Of a DNA stretch of 64,000 nt, positions 22,959-35,537 are shown one piece after another. The stretch covers positions 35,782,767-35,846,766 of the forward strand of contig NW_026947509.1 of NCBI RefSeq assembly GCF_034190915.1, read 5' to 3'. Both the position numbers and the translations under genes were made by a program. How positions within the stretch are numbered: position 1 is the stretch's first letter; every line of letters starts with the position of its first letter. The notes beneath the pieces were generated by a model that was not told where the DNA came from, made no database searches, and worked only from the letters and a program-made list of their open reading frames with translations. The DNA is from Cavia porcellus (taxonomy: Eukaryota; Chordata; Mammalia; Rodentia; Caviidae).

Positions 22959-25900
22959 GTCATTTTCCTTTACATTAGGCATTGTCACTGGTGATTATAC
23001 CTTTGTATCAGTCAGTTATTGCTGTATAACAAATCACTGCAAAACTGAATAGTTTTAAACACTGTAGGTGTTTAAATAGTTTTAAGTACTGTAGGTTGGT
23101 AGCTGGGCCCTGGCCTAGCTGGCGTGTTCCCCCTGTATATTACTCAGTGCTGGGTATGTCCTTATACGCTTTTGTAATCAGGGAGGCCCCAGTGGATGAT
23201 GGATAGTCTGACTCACATTGCTAGCAGTAAGCTGGCACAATGGGACAGCAGCCCAATGTCTCTCGCCTTCTAGCAGATGGGGGCCAGCCTTTTCACCTGA
23301 AACCTTGTCCTCACAGTGGTAACAGAACCAGGCCTGATGTACACGTGCTCTTAGGCTGCATCTTTGGTGTTTGCTAATGTTATACTGGCCTGAGAAAATC
23401 ACAAGGCCATGCTCATTGGCTCTGTTTCTTGATGGGATGAACTTTAAAGAATTTGTGTCCTTTTTTTCAAATCTGCCATCACCTTGAAGCTAAATAGGTA
23501 AAATCTGACATGTGTATCTGTATCAGAAGGATTACTAAAGAAACAGATATAACACAAGATAATGAACTGTAAGATTGGCTTACAGTGGTCAGCCACAAAG
23601 TTGAATAAGGAGTGGGCAGAGGATGTCTGCATGCTAGAGGTTAAGGGTCCAGCCCAAGGTTGGAGCTCACTGTAATGTCCTGTGCAAGTTCGTATCAGGA
23701 GGCTGATGGGTCTACGATGGAAGGCTGAAGAGTCCCAAGCAGAAGCTGAATAGTCTGTGCTAGAAGCCAGGAAACCATGTCCAAGCTAGAGGTAAAAACT
23801 GGACCTCCTCTTAAGAAGTAGCAATCAGACTCTTCTCATCTGCCTTTTAAATGTATGCAGGTTGCTTCCTGGGGTAGATGGAGCACTCACACCCTCTGCC
23901 TGCCCTCCTCTTGCACAGGCTGAGGATGTTACAAACTAGAGACCTTGGCCCCCTGCTGAATCACTTAAAGTCCTTATCCTCTCAGAGTAGTTTATTTTAT
24001 TTTAAAGAGATTAAGATAAAAGAGGACATAACAAAGCAGATCAGAACAGAACAATTTAGGCAACACAGTATTTCACCACAAGACAACCCAATATAACAGT
24101 AGCTACCATAATGTCTCTTTCCTTGAAATAGTTGAGCATACCTTCATACACAACAGTATCAAACATAACCAAATAGTATAAAACCATTAAAGAGAATGAA
24201 AGTGTTTCAGGGCATTCAGAACCAAATAACAGACAATGAACAATGATTACTATATTATCTCATTGTTCATAAAAAATTTGTTTATACTACCACACAATAA
24301 AATCCAATAAGATACAACATGATGGAACCAATGGAAACAGAAGAACAAAAGTATGATAGGACTTCAAAACAAGATAATATTGAGATTCATTGTAGTTTAT
24401 AAACTATTTCATGTAAATATTTTCTGTAAAAGTTTCTACATATCAGTGTATAAGTTTTTAAAATAAACTTTAAATGTAAATTTTGATTAAATTTACAGAA
24501 TTGAATATTAATGTTTATGCTAATACACACATATTTTTCATTTTGTATATTTAAGAGACCTAGTCTTTTGAATAGTTTCTATAGTCATGAAAATTAATAT
24601 GTACCTATCCTTTTTCCATTACTCATTTTTTGAACTTCTTGATAACCTCAGAATACTTAGGGGTAAATAACATTACAGTCAATGTGACAGTTAAGAAAAT
24701 GGAAATTGAAAAAGTTTTGTGGTAAAATATCCAAGATAACAACACCATTAAATGTCAGAGATAAGTTTCAAAAAAGAAGGAAAATCCAGCCTAACTGTAA
24801 TAACTATGAGTTTTCATTATTTCATAATACTTGTAGGTTATGTTTAACAGCTGCAGATCTGGCCTTCTGTAGGGTTTTCTATCAGGGCATTCAAACTGCA
24901 AGTCCTTACCTTCTCAAATTGGCACACTGAACAATACCCTAGAACAGTAACTGCTTGTTGTCTACTCCAGGATGGAGAGCTGCTGAATCTCTTAGTTAAG
25001 CTTCCCAAGTTGACACAATGTATAAATCATAACAATATCTTAATGACACAATATTCTGTCTACATATAGAAGAGCAAATGGGAAGAGAAAAAGAGCTGAA
25101 AACCAAAACTGCAATTAAAAGGAAAAGGTTCCCATGAGCTTGCCTACTTACAAGGTAAGGGTAAGAAATGCCAGGAAACATTACCTCATGTTTCTGTATA
25201 GATTACGCCTTGCCCTTAGCTTTATTTCAAAGACGTTTCATTTTTAATTTTAGGTTATTAATGTACCTATTGTGTTAGTGTCTGAAGTCAGCAAATTACA
25301 TACTTTTAATTTTTCCACTGCTTTATGACTTCTGAAATGAACAAATGCTTTCTTGGACATATTTAATTTAATATGGGAATTTAGAATTTTTCAAATGATT
25401 GAGTTACAACTCCATTTTACTTATATTTTGAAATTTTCTTCATAATCCAGTTGCCCCAAGGCACAGTTTTAGTGGTTAAATTTCTCCATGAAATTCTTTG
25501 GCTATAGAGGTCAGCTTCAGTTTTCTGAGTTTAAGTCCCTTAGGGACAGTGGCTAAGTGAGAGCGGAGGGTTTCTAAAAAGGTGGATTGCAGAAAGTTTC
25601 TTTGCTGTTTAATGATTTTTAGGGTTCAGCACATTTACTTGAGAATGTCAGTGACTCAGGAAAGTTACAGGATTATGCATCTGCATCGTGCCACTGGCAG
25701 TCCCCAGTGACATGATAGAGAAAGTAATACACCTAGGGAGAAAGTCGAGGTTTGTGTTGTAGATTGTCTGTACCAGCATTTTTGGGAATAATTACAAACA
25801 CTATATGCTTTGTTCGCTGCAGTACCAAGCAATATTATCTGTGAGGAAGCCTCTGGCATTCCTCACATACTCTGAAGACTTCTCCCTGCTTTGAACATAG

Positions 25901-26587
25901 TCATCCCACAGTTCCAGGTAATGTGTCTTTACTGTAATAATCTTTTTAAAGTTTCACTGTAGTTTTGATCCCCTCTTGTATACCAAGAAACTGCAATAAA
26001 ATCTTAATCTTTGGCTTTACCCCCACCCCAGCCACATTGGTTGCCTGTGCTGGTTCCAGCATCTCTCTGGGTGCATTCCAGAGGGGGAAGCTCCTGGCAT
26101 AGGAGGGTTGAAGACTGCATTTCCTTTTCCAATTTTATCATCCTTCTGACCTCAACTATAAACCAAGCCCCAGCACAGTAATCTTGAAAATCATGATGTA
26201 AAATATTATCATCCTACTCACTTTAATCTTAGCACTTTAATCATAGTGTTATACACATTTTCATTTAAAAATAATTTTTATAGAGAATCCAAAAACAAAA
26301 GAGTCCATATTATAATGAGTAACTTTAACTAGATACTATATGTTGAGAGTACATACTGATGACTTTGTAGACTGTAAAGGCAATCTAAATGTGAAGGTTT
26401 GATATTTAGGATAGTATTTATACTGTAAATATAATTTAGTGCACTTTTTTTGCCTCTCCTTGTGCCATATATTTCCTTTTTAAAAAGTTCTCTTCCTAAT
26501 GCTCCCTTTGTTAAATTCTTAGCAATTTTCTTTTAGCTGGCACTGATCATAGGCAGAATCCTCCCTCTAGTGGCTAAAAGTAACATG

Positions 26588-26601
26588 AAAAAAAAAAAAA
26601 A
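26588..26601. repeat. Poly(A) run (A14)
   Basis: An isolated A14 homopolymer. No SINE body was recognised upstream, so its origin is not clear. Confidence 0.9.
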
Positions 26602-28094
26602 GATCTAAGGCAGCTAAAAAACTTAAAGAGATTGATTTTTTCCATGTGAAGTAGTTAGTAACCTAGTTCTGAAGGCAATTCTAAGAGAAGGCACTCAGAA
26701 ATGTTTAGATCAACGTAGTTATAAAGCCTCCCAAGACGATGGACAAGTTTAAACTCAAAACACCTTTAGTATGCTAGTCCTTCTGTTATAGCAGGCTCAC
26801 TGTGGAGTCTGCTTGGTTTCTGATGACCTTCATAATCACAGCCACCATTCAACTGTGTTATCAATAGCACAGTCTTCTGTTTATTTCTAATTTTTAAAAA
26901 ATTCTATTTGTAAGTACAGATAGCACAATAATGGTTGTTTGCTTTTCTACTACTTGTGTAAAATTTAAGGATTTTTTTCTGTCATATATGAATGAACTGT
27001 GATATGTTCTCTTAATAAATATAGAGATAATCCTAAATTTTTTAACATTTCCAAAGAGTTTCTTTTATATAATAAAAGAGGCAATTCTTTTAGAAAGCAT
27101 TTTCTGTCTTAGCAATACATCTGAGTATGATGACTCTTTCTGTGTCTTAAAAAACTCCTCTAGTAAGACTAATTTTTTCCCTCTTTAAACCAGAAGAATT
27201 ACTTCCACTCCTGTCCTCAAAAAAATCCATAATAAAAGCGGGCCTTGTCTAATATTACCTGTTGTCCTACTGTTTAATCAGGCATAGAACATGATTTTAA
27301 TTTCCATTATAATTGGTGACACAGTGTGGGATTGTATTACTTTAAATAAAAAATAGCCATAAATCATGAATGATAATATCCCTCATATTATACAAATAAC
27401 ATATTTCCATTGTGGAAGATTATAAAATATGAATATGCATATTTAAATATCTAAAATAATATCTTTGCTAAATCACTGTCAACTCTGGAAAATATTTTCC
27501 CAGGTATTTCTATGCATATGTGTATAAAACAGTCATCTATGAAGAGAAGAATCTTCTGCATTTATGAATTCTGAGGTTATTCTGCCCTATGATTTCATTT
27601 TCTTAGCAAATTCAATTCACCCAATTTGCTCAGACCTTTTCTATATTCACCAATCTGTGTGCAAAGGAAATGAGAAGAGAATGGATCATTGTTAAAAGAG
27701 AAAATAGAGAGCTTGCGATCAAATCTTGAGCAGTGAGTCACTGTTTTGCTGCAAGCAGGAAACCAGATCCAGCCCAGAGACTGGACTTAGGGGCTGACGC
27801 TATGGGAAGGGGTTTTTAAAGAGCCAAAGCCAAACACATCGTTCTCATTAGAAGCCTTCAGGTCTAGTGGAATCTGGGTTAATTAAGCACTCTTGGGGAT
27901 CATGCTGAGATGGTGCTGTTTGCTTTAATATGGTGTGTGGGCTTTGCTGCACATGCAATGCAATGATGCCAGGTAATGTTGTTTTCCACCCTTACCATGC
28001 TCAGTGCCTTTGCTGGACATGTGAGGTGGGCACTTACCTCAGATGTGTGGCACCCAGAGGATCCGCTTAAATCATGTAGGCCCTGCAGATCACA

Positions 28095-28205
28095 TGAGTC
28101 CACACACATTTATCAGGAGCTTCTTACGTGCCAGACATTGTGCTAGATTCTTTGGATGTGTCACCACCTCCTATGCAGGCCAAGTGCATGTTCTCCTAGG
28201 GGCAG
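28095..28205. repeat. Possible MIR/L2-type fossil
   Basis: The words 'acacatttatcaggagcttcttacgtgccagacattgtgctagattctttggatg' recall the common ancient-repeat theme 'catttattgagcacctactatgtgccaggcactgtgctaggtgctggg'. Only that motif is visible. Confidence 0.55.
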
Positions 28206-28825
28206 GATGGGAGCCTGCCCTTTAGCGCATCCCTTCATCACTGCAGGTATCTGTGAGTTACCCTGGTGGAAGATGTCACTCATTGACACGGAGCTACAAC
28301 CACATTCCTGGGTTGCCCAGAGGTCCCTGCGTGCAGACACTTGCTATCAGAAAGCATTTAACAAGGAAGGAGGGGTGTCAAAAAATTTATATTAATACAG
28401 AGAATTTGGGAAGCAAGACTTCCAAGGGCTCCCATCACCTCTCAAACTAAAACTGCAACTACTCTCCTGTACGCCTCTGTCGTGGTGACCCTCCAGGAGC
28501 AATGCTTATTGTGCCCAGGTGCTGTGGTCCCTCAGAAGGACACATGACATGTCTGACAGAAACCTTGTACTCTGCTGATAAAATTCCACAATGTTCTAGA
28601 CCAGTTTATCTTATCTTTTTGGGCTTTTCTTTCTGCATCTTTGTTTCTTTTTCTGTCTCCATCTTGACTCCTCTGCATCTGTCTCTTTCCCTCTCTGTGT
28701 TCTGTCCTGTTCTTCCTGCCCTCCCATCGTGGCTTCTGTTGTCTCCTTACATATTACCTTTTCCTTAACTACAGCATGATCCATCTGTTCAGCACCCAGT
28801 CCAGTGTTGGACAGCATAGTCAGAA

Positions 28826-28990
28826 TGCAGCCGTCTACAAGTTCCCAAACACCTCCCTGGGCCTTGGAAAGAATGGACGGTGAAGAGTGAGCTACAGATT
28901 CATCCTCATGGGTCACTCCACACATGTATCTTCCCCACCCCTGCAAGGACTTGCTGCCTTGGATGGCCATATGACGCAGGTCACTGAAAT
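28826..28990 (+). repeat. Unassigned repeat, arm 1 of an inverted pair
   Basis: The reverse complement of 29915-30075 matches this stretch at roughly 85% by eye. Shared words include 'ctacaagttccc', 'cctccctgggc', 'tttccccaccc', 'ggacttgctgccttgga' and 'gccatatgac/gccatgtgac'. The centres are about 1.1 kb apart in opposite orientation. The family is not recognised. It may be two insertions of one old repeat. Confidence 0.8.
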
Positions 28991-29399
28991 GGACTCATGT
29001 GTTTCGTTCCGATTGCTTCTGTTTTTCTGGGAGAAGCTGTCAGACCTTTTTATTCCCCTACATTCTGCTCCTTGATGCTGGTTCACTCTCCTTTCAGTTC
29101 CCTTCCCTGTCCCCATCCCAGCCTACAGGTGAGATTCTGTTGTATCTAAAAATGCCTACAACAGAAATTGGCCTGTGGAAGGGAACTCCTGTGAAATCAC
29201 AGGATCTTTGGATGAAAGAAGTTAGGATCTTCCAACCATACTCAGCCTGTCCCTCTTTTTCATACCTACATCTTGTTCATGAGCAGGTATTTCCATTTCG
29301 CCTTTTAAATGGTCTTTGAGAGCTATTCTGCAGTGCTGGCTGCCATTGCCCTGGGAGGACTGCAGGAGCTCTGCGTGATTCTGCATACTGGTTCTTGTG

Positions 29400-29890
29400 G
29401 CTCTTACTCTGTTCTCCAATAGCTAACTGGAGTGACCTTTCTGAAAATCAAGTGTGACCTGGCTTTCCTTGTTCTTAAGATGCCACCAGCTGGACAGCTG
29501 CCTGCCTCTTGTAGAATGAGCCCTGAACTGTGACCCTCCCACACTGGACTTTTGCATGTGTTGCTTTGGATTTTCCTGCCTTGAATTTTCTCATCGCTCC
29601 ACTGTGTGTCCTCACTCTCTGCTCGCTGTCCCTTTCCCACAGCCGCCGCTTTGAGGGCACTGCCAGTTATGTGTCCATGCATGCTGCTGCTTCCCCACGT
29701 GTATTGCTTTCTGTCACCCAGCTGCGATTTTGCACGGACCTGACAGATGCATGTCTTTCCCCTAAGTGTCCCAGTTGAGGAACTGCATCTGCTTTCATAC
29801 ATCATATGGCCTCAATGACCAGCACACTGGCTGGCCCATAGCAGCTACATCGTAAGTATTTGTTGAACTGAGCAGTGAATCCACAGAGGA
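29400..29890 (+). repeat. Possible L2-type LINE 3' end
   Basis: The segment shows an L2-like order: 'gtgacctttctgaaaatcaagtgtgacc', then 'ggacttttgcatgtgttgc', then 'tgccttgaattttctcatcg', then 'cactggctggcccatagcagctacatcgtaagtatttgttgaac'. The last part mirrors the L2 tail 'ggcacatagtaggtgctcaataaatgtttgttgaatg'. It is highly diverged. Confidence 0.45.
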
Positions 29891-29914
29891 GGTGAGCATG
29901 AGGCACAGTGAACC

Positions 29915-30075
29915 ACCAATCTGTGTCACATGGCTGTCCAAGGCAGCAAGTCCTCGCAGGGATGGGGAAGATGACACGCGTGGAGTGATGCATCAGGATG
30001 GGTCTGTAGCTCAGTCTTCATCATCCATCCTTTCCAAAGCCCAGGGAGGCATTGGGGAACTTGTAGATGGCTGCG
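29915..30075 (-). repeat. Unassigned repeat, arm 2 of an inverted pair
   Basis: This is the partner of 28826-28990, inverted. Both arms translate in one frame to an ILSKAQGG-ELVDGC peptide, but neither reading frame is long and no domain is recognised. The shared peptide therefore reflects DNA similarity, not a gene. Confidence 0.8.
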
Positions 30076-31935
30076 TAACATATAAATGACTGCGAGCTGT
30101 TACAGTCTCATGCTTTCAGCTAGCTTCTGTCTTCGGTCTTCCCCTTCTGATATTTACAAGCAAGTAGAAACATTAATTGATGTGGATCTTTTAAAACTGG
30201 CTTAGTTTTCTCACCTAGATACCACATGGAAGGAAAGGGTAAGAAATCAAGGAATCAAAGAAAGAAACAACCACGGCCATTTCCCCCACATTCCTGCTGT
30301 AGATGTTGTGTATTCACTCATACACCTCTCTCCTTGTTCACACGCATTTCCTTGCTTGTCGTGTGTATGTGACAGGGACGTGATCACCAGTGAAAGTGTA
30401 CACCTGTCAGCATGGGCAGGTGCATGTAGAGCAGAGCATCTGGACACCTGAAAGGTTTAGCAAGGATTATTGTCTGTGTTCATTTTTGTTCTTAAATAGA
30501 ATCCTAGTATGAACCTGCTGGCAAAGGGAGATGAGGGAGACAGACAGACCCTCTCTCAGAGTCTCCAGTGATCCCCCAGTACAGAACGTGAGCCCATCAC
30601 CCCAGTGTTCTACACCGCTGCAGGGTTCTCTGTCCATCACTGAGTACCCCAGGATTTGAAAGATTATGGAGAATCATATTCATATAATAGGATTATGTGC
30701 TCTCTATCTGCATCTTTAACTGCTACGGGAGGGTGAGGTGCAGTATTTGGGAACTGGCTTAGATGTAAATCAGACAGTCATAGGTTTTGAAATTTTATCC
30801 ACTACATGGAAAGGGTGGCCGGAAACATCCTTTGAGTTACAACACAACCCTCAAAGAAGCACTCTGTACTTTTCCCACTTAGTTCAGGTGGACTGAAAAG
30901 TAACAGTAAACAAGCACAAAAACCCAAACACTAAACTCACCCTCACCTTGAATTCAGGAGTTCAGAATGTGCTGGGGAGCAAGCCCCGTGGCTCACCCTG
31001 GCCTCCCGGAACACATGGCCCCTGGTCCTCGAAGGTCTTGCTGGGTTCCTTGCACTGTGCAGGAGGAAGCACAGATCCTCCTCCAGAGGTGCCACAAAGG
31101 TGTGCATTGTGGGAATTTGTCAGGCAGTGTGTGGAAGCAACCTGGCTACAGCCGTACTCTCTCAGCTTGAGGGTTTTCTAAGTATGATGCCTCCATGGGT
31201 CAGGCAACGAGAAGAGTGCAGGAGTAACTCAGTGTGGGCTTAGCCTGCTGTTTAAACGATGCTGTCATAGGCCAATGTTGAGGTCAGGAAAGAACAGGTG
31301 GAAGATCTTGCCTCTCCACAGGGAGGATAGGGATAAGCATCTTTTAATACTGGCAATAGGTGTCCTGTTCTGGGACTCTTCACATCCCTGGGTGGAGCCC
31401 TTGCTGGGCCAGCCAGCTTTGTGGGCTGCAGTCTTCTCATCTGAAGACCAGGAATGGCACTACCAGGACACCAGCCCTGTGAAGCACCCAGAGCAGGTGG
31501 TTTACAGGAGTCCCAGCCTGGTGGTGAAACTTTCCATCAGGTTCCGTTAACTCACGTGTCACCAGAAGGGGGCGCTGCCTTCACACCTCTTTGTCCCAGC
31601 CCCAGGTCAATTTACTGCCTGTTTTCTTCTGAGTAAGGCACTGCTAGAGTCACCCCGTGGGTCTTAGCTGACACCAAGGTGGCAGGAGGCCCCTTCGGTA
31701 GTGCCCAGAAACCTTTTTGTTCCGATGAATTCATTCACTGTTAGCCATTTGAAAACTGCCTGTCTGTGCAGCTGGAGTCACACTCATCTCATCTAAAGGA
31801 CCTAAGACAGTGGTTCACCAAAGAAAATGTGTCCTATAAAGAACATGACAAAGTCTAGGGACATCTTTAGTCTTCACAGCTGGTGTGGGGTGAAGCCACT
31901 GGAGCACTGGAATACAGAGTGCGTAGCTAAATCTT

Positions 31936-32085
31936 GAAAGTGGCTTCTGTGTCCATCAGCAGATAAACAGATAAGGGGAATGTGGTTTTTACACTCAGTA
32001 GGGTACTTTGCTGCTCCAAAAAAGATAAAACTTTGTAGGAAAATGGATGCACCTTGAGATATAATGTTAAGTGAAATAAATCACT
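31936..32085 (+). mobile_element. L1M ORF2/3' fragment (sense)
   Basis: The run 'gtgtccatcagcagataaacagataaggggaatgtggttttt', then 'actttgctgctccaaaaaagataaaac', then 'gaaaatggatgcaccttgagatataatgttaagtgaaataa' follows the L1 ORF2 end ('tccatcaacagatgaatggataaagaaaatgtgg… aacatggatgaacct… ttaagtgaaataagcc') in sense orientation. It is a short, dead fragment. Confidence 0.8.
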
Positions 32086-32111
32086 GCAGTTGAGGAGCCA
32101 CAGTTGAGGAG

Positions 32112-32470
32112 CCCTGAGTCAGTTTATGTGCCTCCTTGATTCTTATGTTGAAGTCCTAACTGCAATGTGGTGTCTGTGGCGAGGAAGCTAGAAAGAGGTG
32201 ATTGAAGTTCTATGTGGTCCCAAGCCAGGGCTCTAACAGCAGCGCCAGTGGCCCTGTAAAAATGGATGGCATTTCCAGGGTGTCCACACACAGAGCAAAG
32301 GCCATGTGAGGACAGGACATGAAGGTATCAGTGAAGGAGAGAGGCCTCAGGACAAACCAGCCATGCTCACACCTTGATCCTGGACTTCTGGCCTGCAGCA
32401 ATCAGTTTCTGTTGTTTAATGTGACCAGCCTGTGGCATTTTGTTATGGTGGTCCTAGCAAATAAACACAG
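32112..32470 (+). repeat. MLT1-type LTR (sense)
   Basis: Ordered landmarks are 'cttatgttgaagtcctaactgcaatgtggtg', 'cacacacagagcaaaggccatgtgaggacagga', 'ggagagaggcctcaggacaaacc', 'cacaccttgatcctggacttctggcctgcag', 'tttctgttgtttaatg', 'tgtggcattttgttatggtggtcctagcaaataaacaca'. They reproduce a complete MLT1-like solo LTR. A 13-bp direct repeat (cagttgaggagcc) abuts its left edge. Confidence 0.8.
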
Positions 32471-32859
32471 CAGGCCAAGCTTTTGAGAAAAACTTGAAGG
32501 AGTTGGCAGGACACACAGGATAAGCTCTCTCTGATCCTTGATTCCTTCCCTGTAATTGGGGCTAGTCATGCCCATCCGTTTGGGTTATTGTGAGAATGAA
32601 ACAAGTTCACACACACAAAGCAAATGCCCTTACGGTGCCACTGGACTGTGAGGAATCTCTTGGGAAGCACAATTTAAGTGAGTGTCGACAGCATTATTTT
32701 GGGCACTGGTTTAACCACTGAGGTTGTTGTAGCTTTTGTGCACTGATATGTGGGCGCAATTATTAAGACTGCCATTGGGACCTTGGTCTTCAAGTTTATA
32801 TTGTCATGGAGATTAAATGATAATCAAGTGAAGACGTCAGTTAAAATGCTATTATATCC

Positions 32860-33240
32860 AGGCCTGTGGTGGAAATCACCCGAACGCTGTGATTGACATG
32901 GCATTGGGGCTGCCCTGCACCACTGTGGTGGTGAGGATGGAGTTTCAGCTCGATCAGCTTTGGGATTCACCCCAGGAGTTGGTGGAGCCCACTCTAGGTG
33001 TGGGTGGGTCACGTCACAGCGGCCTGGCTTTGGGGTCAGTCTTGCTCTGGTTTGTCCCTCTGGGACTCTTCCCCTGCTTGGCTTCCCCGCCGTGGTGAAC
33101 TAAGCAGCTTGGCCTTCATGGCTGTCTCTGCTGTGGAGCCAGAGGACCATGGGTTTGTCACAAGCAAGCTAAACCTCTCCTCCTTTAAGTCGTGGGTGTT
33201 AGGTATTGTGTCTCAGTGAATAGAAAGCCGGCTAATGCAT
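32860..33240 (+). repeat. Possible MaLR-type LTR (sense)
   Basis: The right part ('ccgccgtggtgaactaagcagcttggcc', then 'gtttgtcacaagcaagctaaacctctcctcctttaag', then 'gtgtctcagtgaatagaaagccggctaatgca') follows the end of rodent-type MaLR LTRs. The left part is uncertain. Confidence 0.45.
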
Positions 33241-34309
33241 CACCATCATCCGAAAATGTTCCGAGCGTGTGGTTTTGTTTTCTACAGGTCCACGTGCTGT
33301 TTCTTCAGTTTTCCTAGAGCGACTACTCTTGTAATTTCCCAACATAGCCAGCAACTTTTGGTGTATGGTTTTCTCCATCATCCAGGAGCACATTCAGGAA
33401 AGTGCGGCACATCCCAAATCTGTGTCATGTATGCCCAGCAGTGAGATCCTAGGCTTGGAAGGTTATTCATGGGGTTTGGATCCCATGGGTGTCCAGTGGG
33501 AAAGTCCAGTGTTGTGCAGGATTCCGGGCTACTTGCTGGTTATGCAGGATCATTGTGAACACTTCAAGATTTTAAGTATCTCTGGTCCTTACTAAAATCT
33601 AGTGGAACCTTCCGAGGATTGTGGTAAGGACACCGCTCACCCTCTTTTTCAAAACAGCTTCTAAGGGGCAGGCCAGGTCCCATTAACAGCCCTCATTTTG
33701 GGGGTCTCCAGTGACCTGTTGCTCCTCAAAACCAGCGGTCACGCATGCTTCTGGGGGCCTTCAATAGCTAAGGAGAAAGGCCTCAGGACAGGCTTCCCTC
33801 CTCCCCGCCTGCCATCCAACCTCGGTCCAGCATGGTGATCAGGCTCCTTGTTAGCCACCACCTGTGTAGAATAGGCCCAGTCCTTTTTTTATCCTTTGTA
33901 TTCTCTCCCCAATGCAAAATTCAACGCAGTTCCAGGCAGCTGTTCCCCAAGTGCTCTTCTGTGTCATTCACGCCCATTTCCAGCTGTTACTGTGCCTCTC
34001 CCTGGGAGTCCTGAGTTGAACACGTCCAGCAGGAGGTGTGTCTCCTAGCCTGGTTTTGCCTTGGTCAGTCCGCTCTGTGTTAGGAACATCATCCACGGCT
34101 TTCTGCTCCTCACATCCTGGGCCTGCTGAGTTCTCCTGAGTCTCAATAACAGGACAGGAAGTGGCATGTTCAGGGGCAGCCGGGGCTGGGGTGAGAGGAT
34201 CGCAGCAGCAAAGATGGAGATCCTGAAGGAACCATATCCTGAAGGATGCTACCCTTATTTTAACTTTTATAAAAAGCCTTTGGACCAGCCTAATTTTTCA
34301 GACCCTGGG

Positions 34310-34710
34310 CAGAATGCCCTGAGCTAATTTGCGTGCTTGAATGAATTATCCTCATTTTCACAGCGCCTTTCTCCTTGGGAAGGAACACAGTTTTATTCCA
34401 GGAGTCCAATCTCGGCTTCTTGGCTTGGAGTGTAAAAGATGCCTCGGCATTTCCATAAAGACATTTAAATGTTGCTATCCCCGAAGAAACAGTTTTAGAA
34501 CATGAAACCTTATCTTTCTTTTTCTCCCCAAGGAAGAAAAACATCACTGGCTTAATTATCTCTGTAGAATAACTTCCTCATTTGCTTTTCATGTTGCTGG
34601 TGGAAAAAAGATAATGATACTGTTTTCAAAATATGAGATAATTATGCATGATTCCATGCAACTTGCTTTTGATTTTTATCTATATAAATAACACCTCAAG
34701 TCAGAGGTCA
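34310..34710. promoter_or_regulatory. Candidate conserved non-coding element in DNER intron
   Basis: About 400 nt without repeat landmarks are dense in AT-rich factor-like words: 'gcttaattatctc' (34550), 'agataattatgcatgattccatgc' (34636) and 'ctaatttgcgtg' (34324). It adjoins an aged SINE and L1, but itself shows no repeat decay. The regulatory role is inferred, not shown. Confidence 0.3.
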
Positions 34711-34840
34711 AAGATGCATGTAAGGTTCTGTGTTATTTCTGATTGTTAAAAAGATCCTGCTGAGAAAGCAGATACAGCTGCGGAGGTGGTGTGAGTGATA
34801 GTGTTTCATATAGATTATAAAAGGGTTCCTATAATTAGGT

Positions 34841-34994
34841 TTTTAAAATTATTTATTTATTTGGTTTTGAACTGGGCAGTTCAAGCTGGTCTTGAGTTCA
34901 CTGTGTAGCCTAGGCTGACCTCAAACTCATGGCAATCCTCCTGCGTCAGCCTCCCGAGTGCTAGGATTACAGATGTGCCCCACTGCACCCAGCT
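34841..34994 (-). mobile_element. B1-like SINE (antisense) with 18-bp target-site duplication
   Basis: The + strand reads 'ttggttttgaactgggcagttcaagctggtcttgagttcactgtgtagcctaggctgacctcaaactcatggcaatcctcctgcg', then 'gagtgctaggattacagatgtgcc'. The flanks are agggttcctataattagg (34822-34839) and agggttcttataattagg (34995-35012). This is an 18-bp duplication with one mismatch and proves insertion by retrotransposition. Confidence 0.85.
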
Positions 34995-35334
34995 AGGGTT
35001 CTTATAATTAGGAAGAGGAGGCAAAAGGCACTTATCTCCTTATATAATAGATGCAAACACTAATTGTGAGAAGCATACAACATGAAGTCTACCTTTTACA
35101 CATATTTTGAAATGTACACTGCAGGATTGTGTACTACATGTACGTGGTCGTGTAGCCAGCACACCTTGAGACCCAGCCAGAACTAAAATTCTAAGCCCTA
35201 GCTTCCCCTCTCCCCAGCCTTGACAACCACTTCCTATGTTCTGCTTCTGTGAGTTTGATCTCATGCAAGTAGAATCATGAAGTATTTGACCTTCTGTGGC
35301 TGACTTATTTCGTCTAGCATATGACAGCATATGA

Positions 35335-35335
35335 C

Positions 35336-35382
<47 letters not shown>
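35335..35382. repeat. (CT)n(TG)n compound microsatellite
   Basis: A CT tract (about 35335-35349) runs directly into a TG tract (about 35349-35382), inside the L1 and next to a SINE. It may have grown from the tail of the antisense SINE that follows. Confidence 0.9.
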
Positions 35383-35383
<1 letters not shown>

Positions 35384-35537
35384 CTGTGGCACTGGGGATT
35401 GAACTCATGGCCTTCAGACCAGCTACATCCGCAAGCCTTTTTAAAAATCTTTTGAGGCAAGGCCTCATCAAACATCTTAAGTTGCCCAGACTGGACTCTA
35501 ACTTTAGGACCCTCCTTCCTCAGCCTCCCAAGTGTAA
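35383..35537 (-). mobile_element. B1-dID-like composite SINE (antisense)
   Basis: The + strand first gives an ID-like tRNA half in complement ('gcactggggattgaactcatggcctt…agctacatcc…aagc'), then a B1 half ('ttttgaggcaaggcctcatc…ttgcccagactggactctaac…cctcagcctcccaag'). This order is the complement of B1 + ID, the dimeric SINE known from several non-murine rodent families. It interrupts the L1 at 35040-36250 and so is younger. Confidence 0.65.

Noticed and set aside
29404..29805. 133-codon minus-strand ORF
   Set aside because: It lies antisense to an old L2-like fossil, with low-complexity and no domain.
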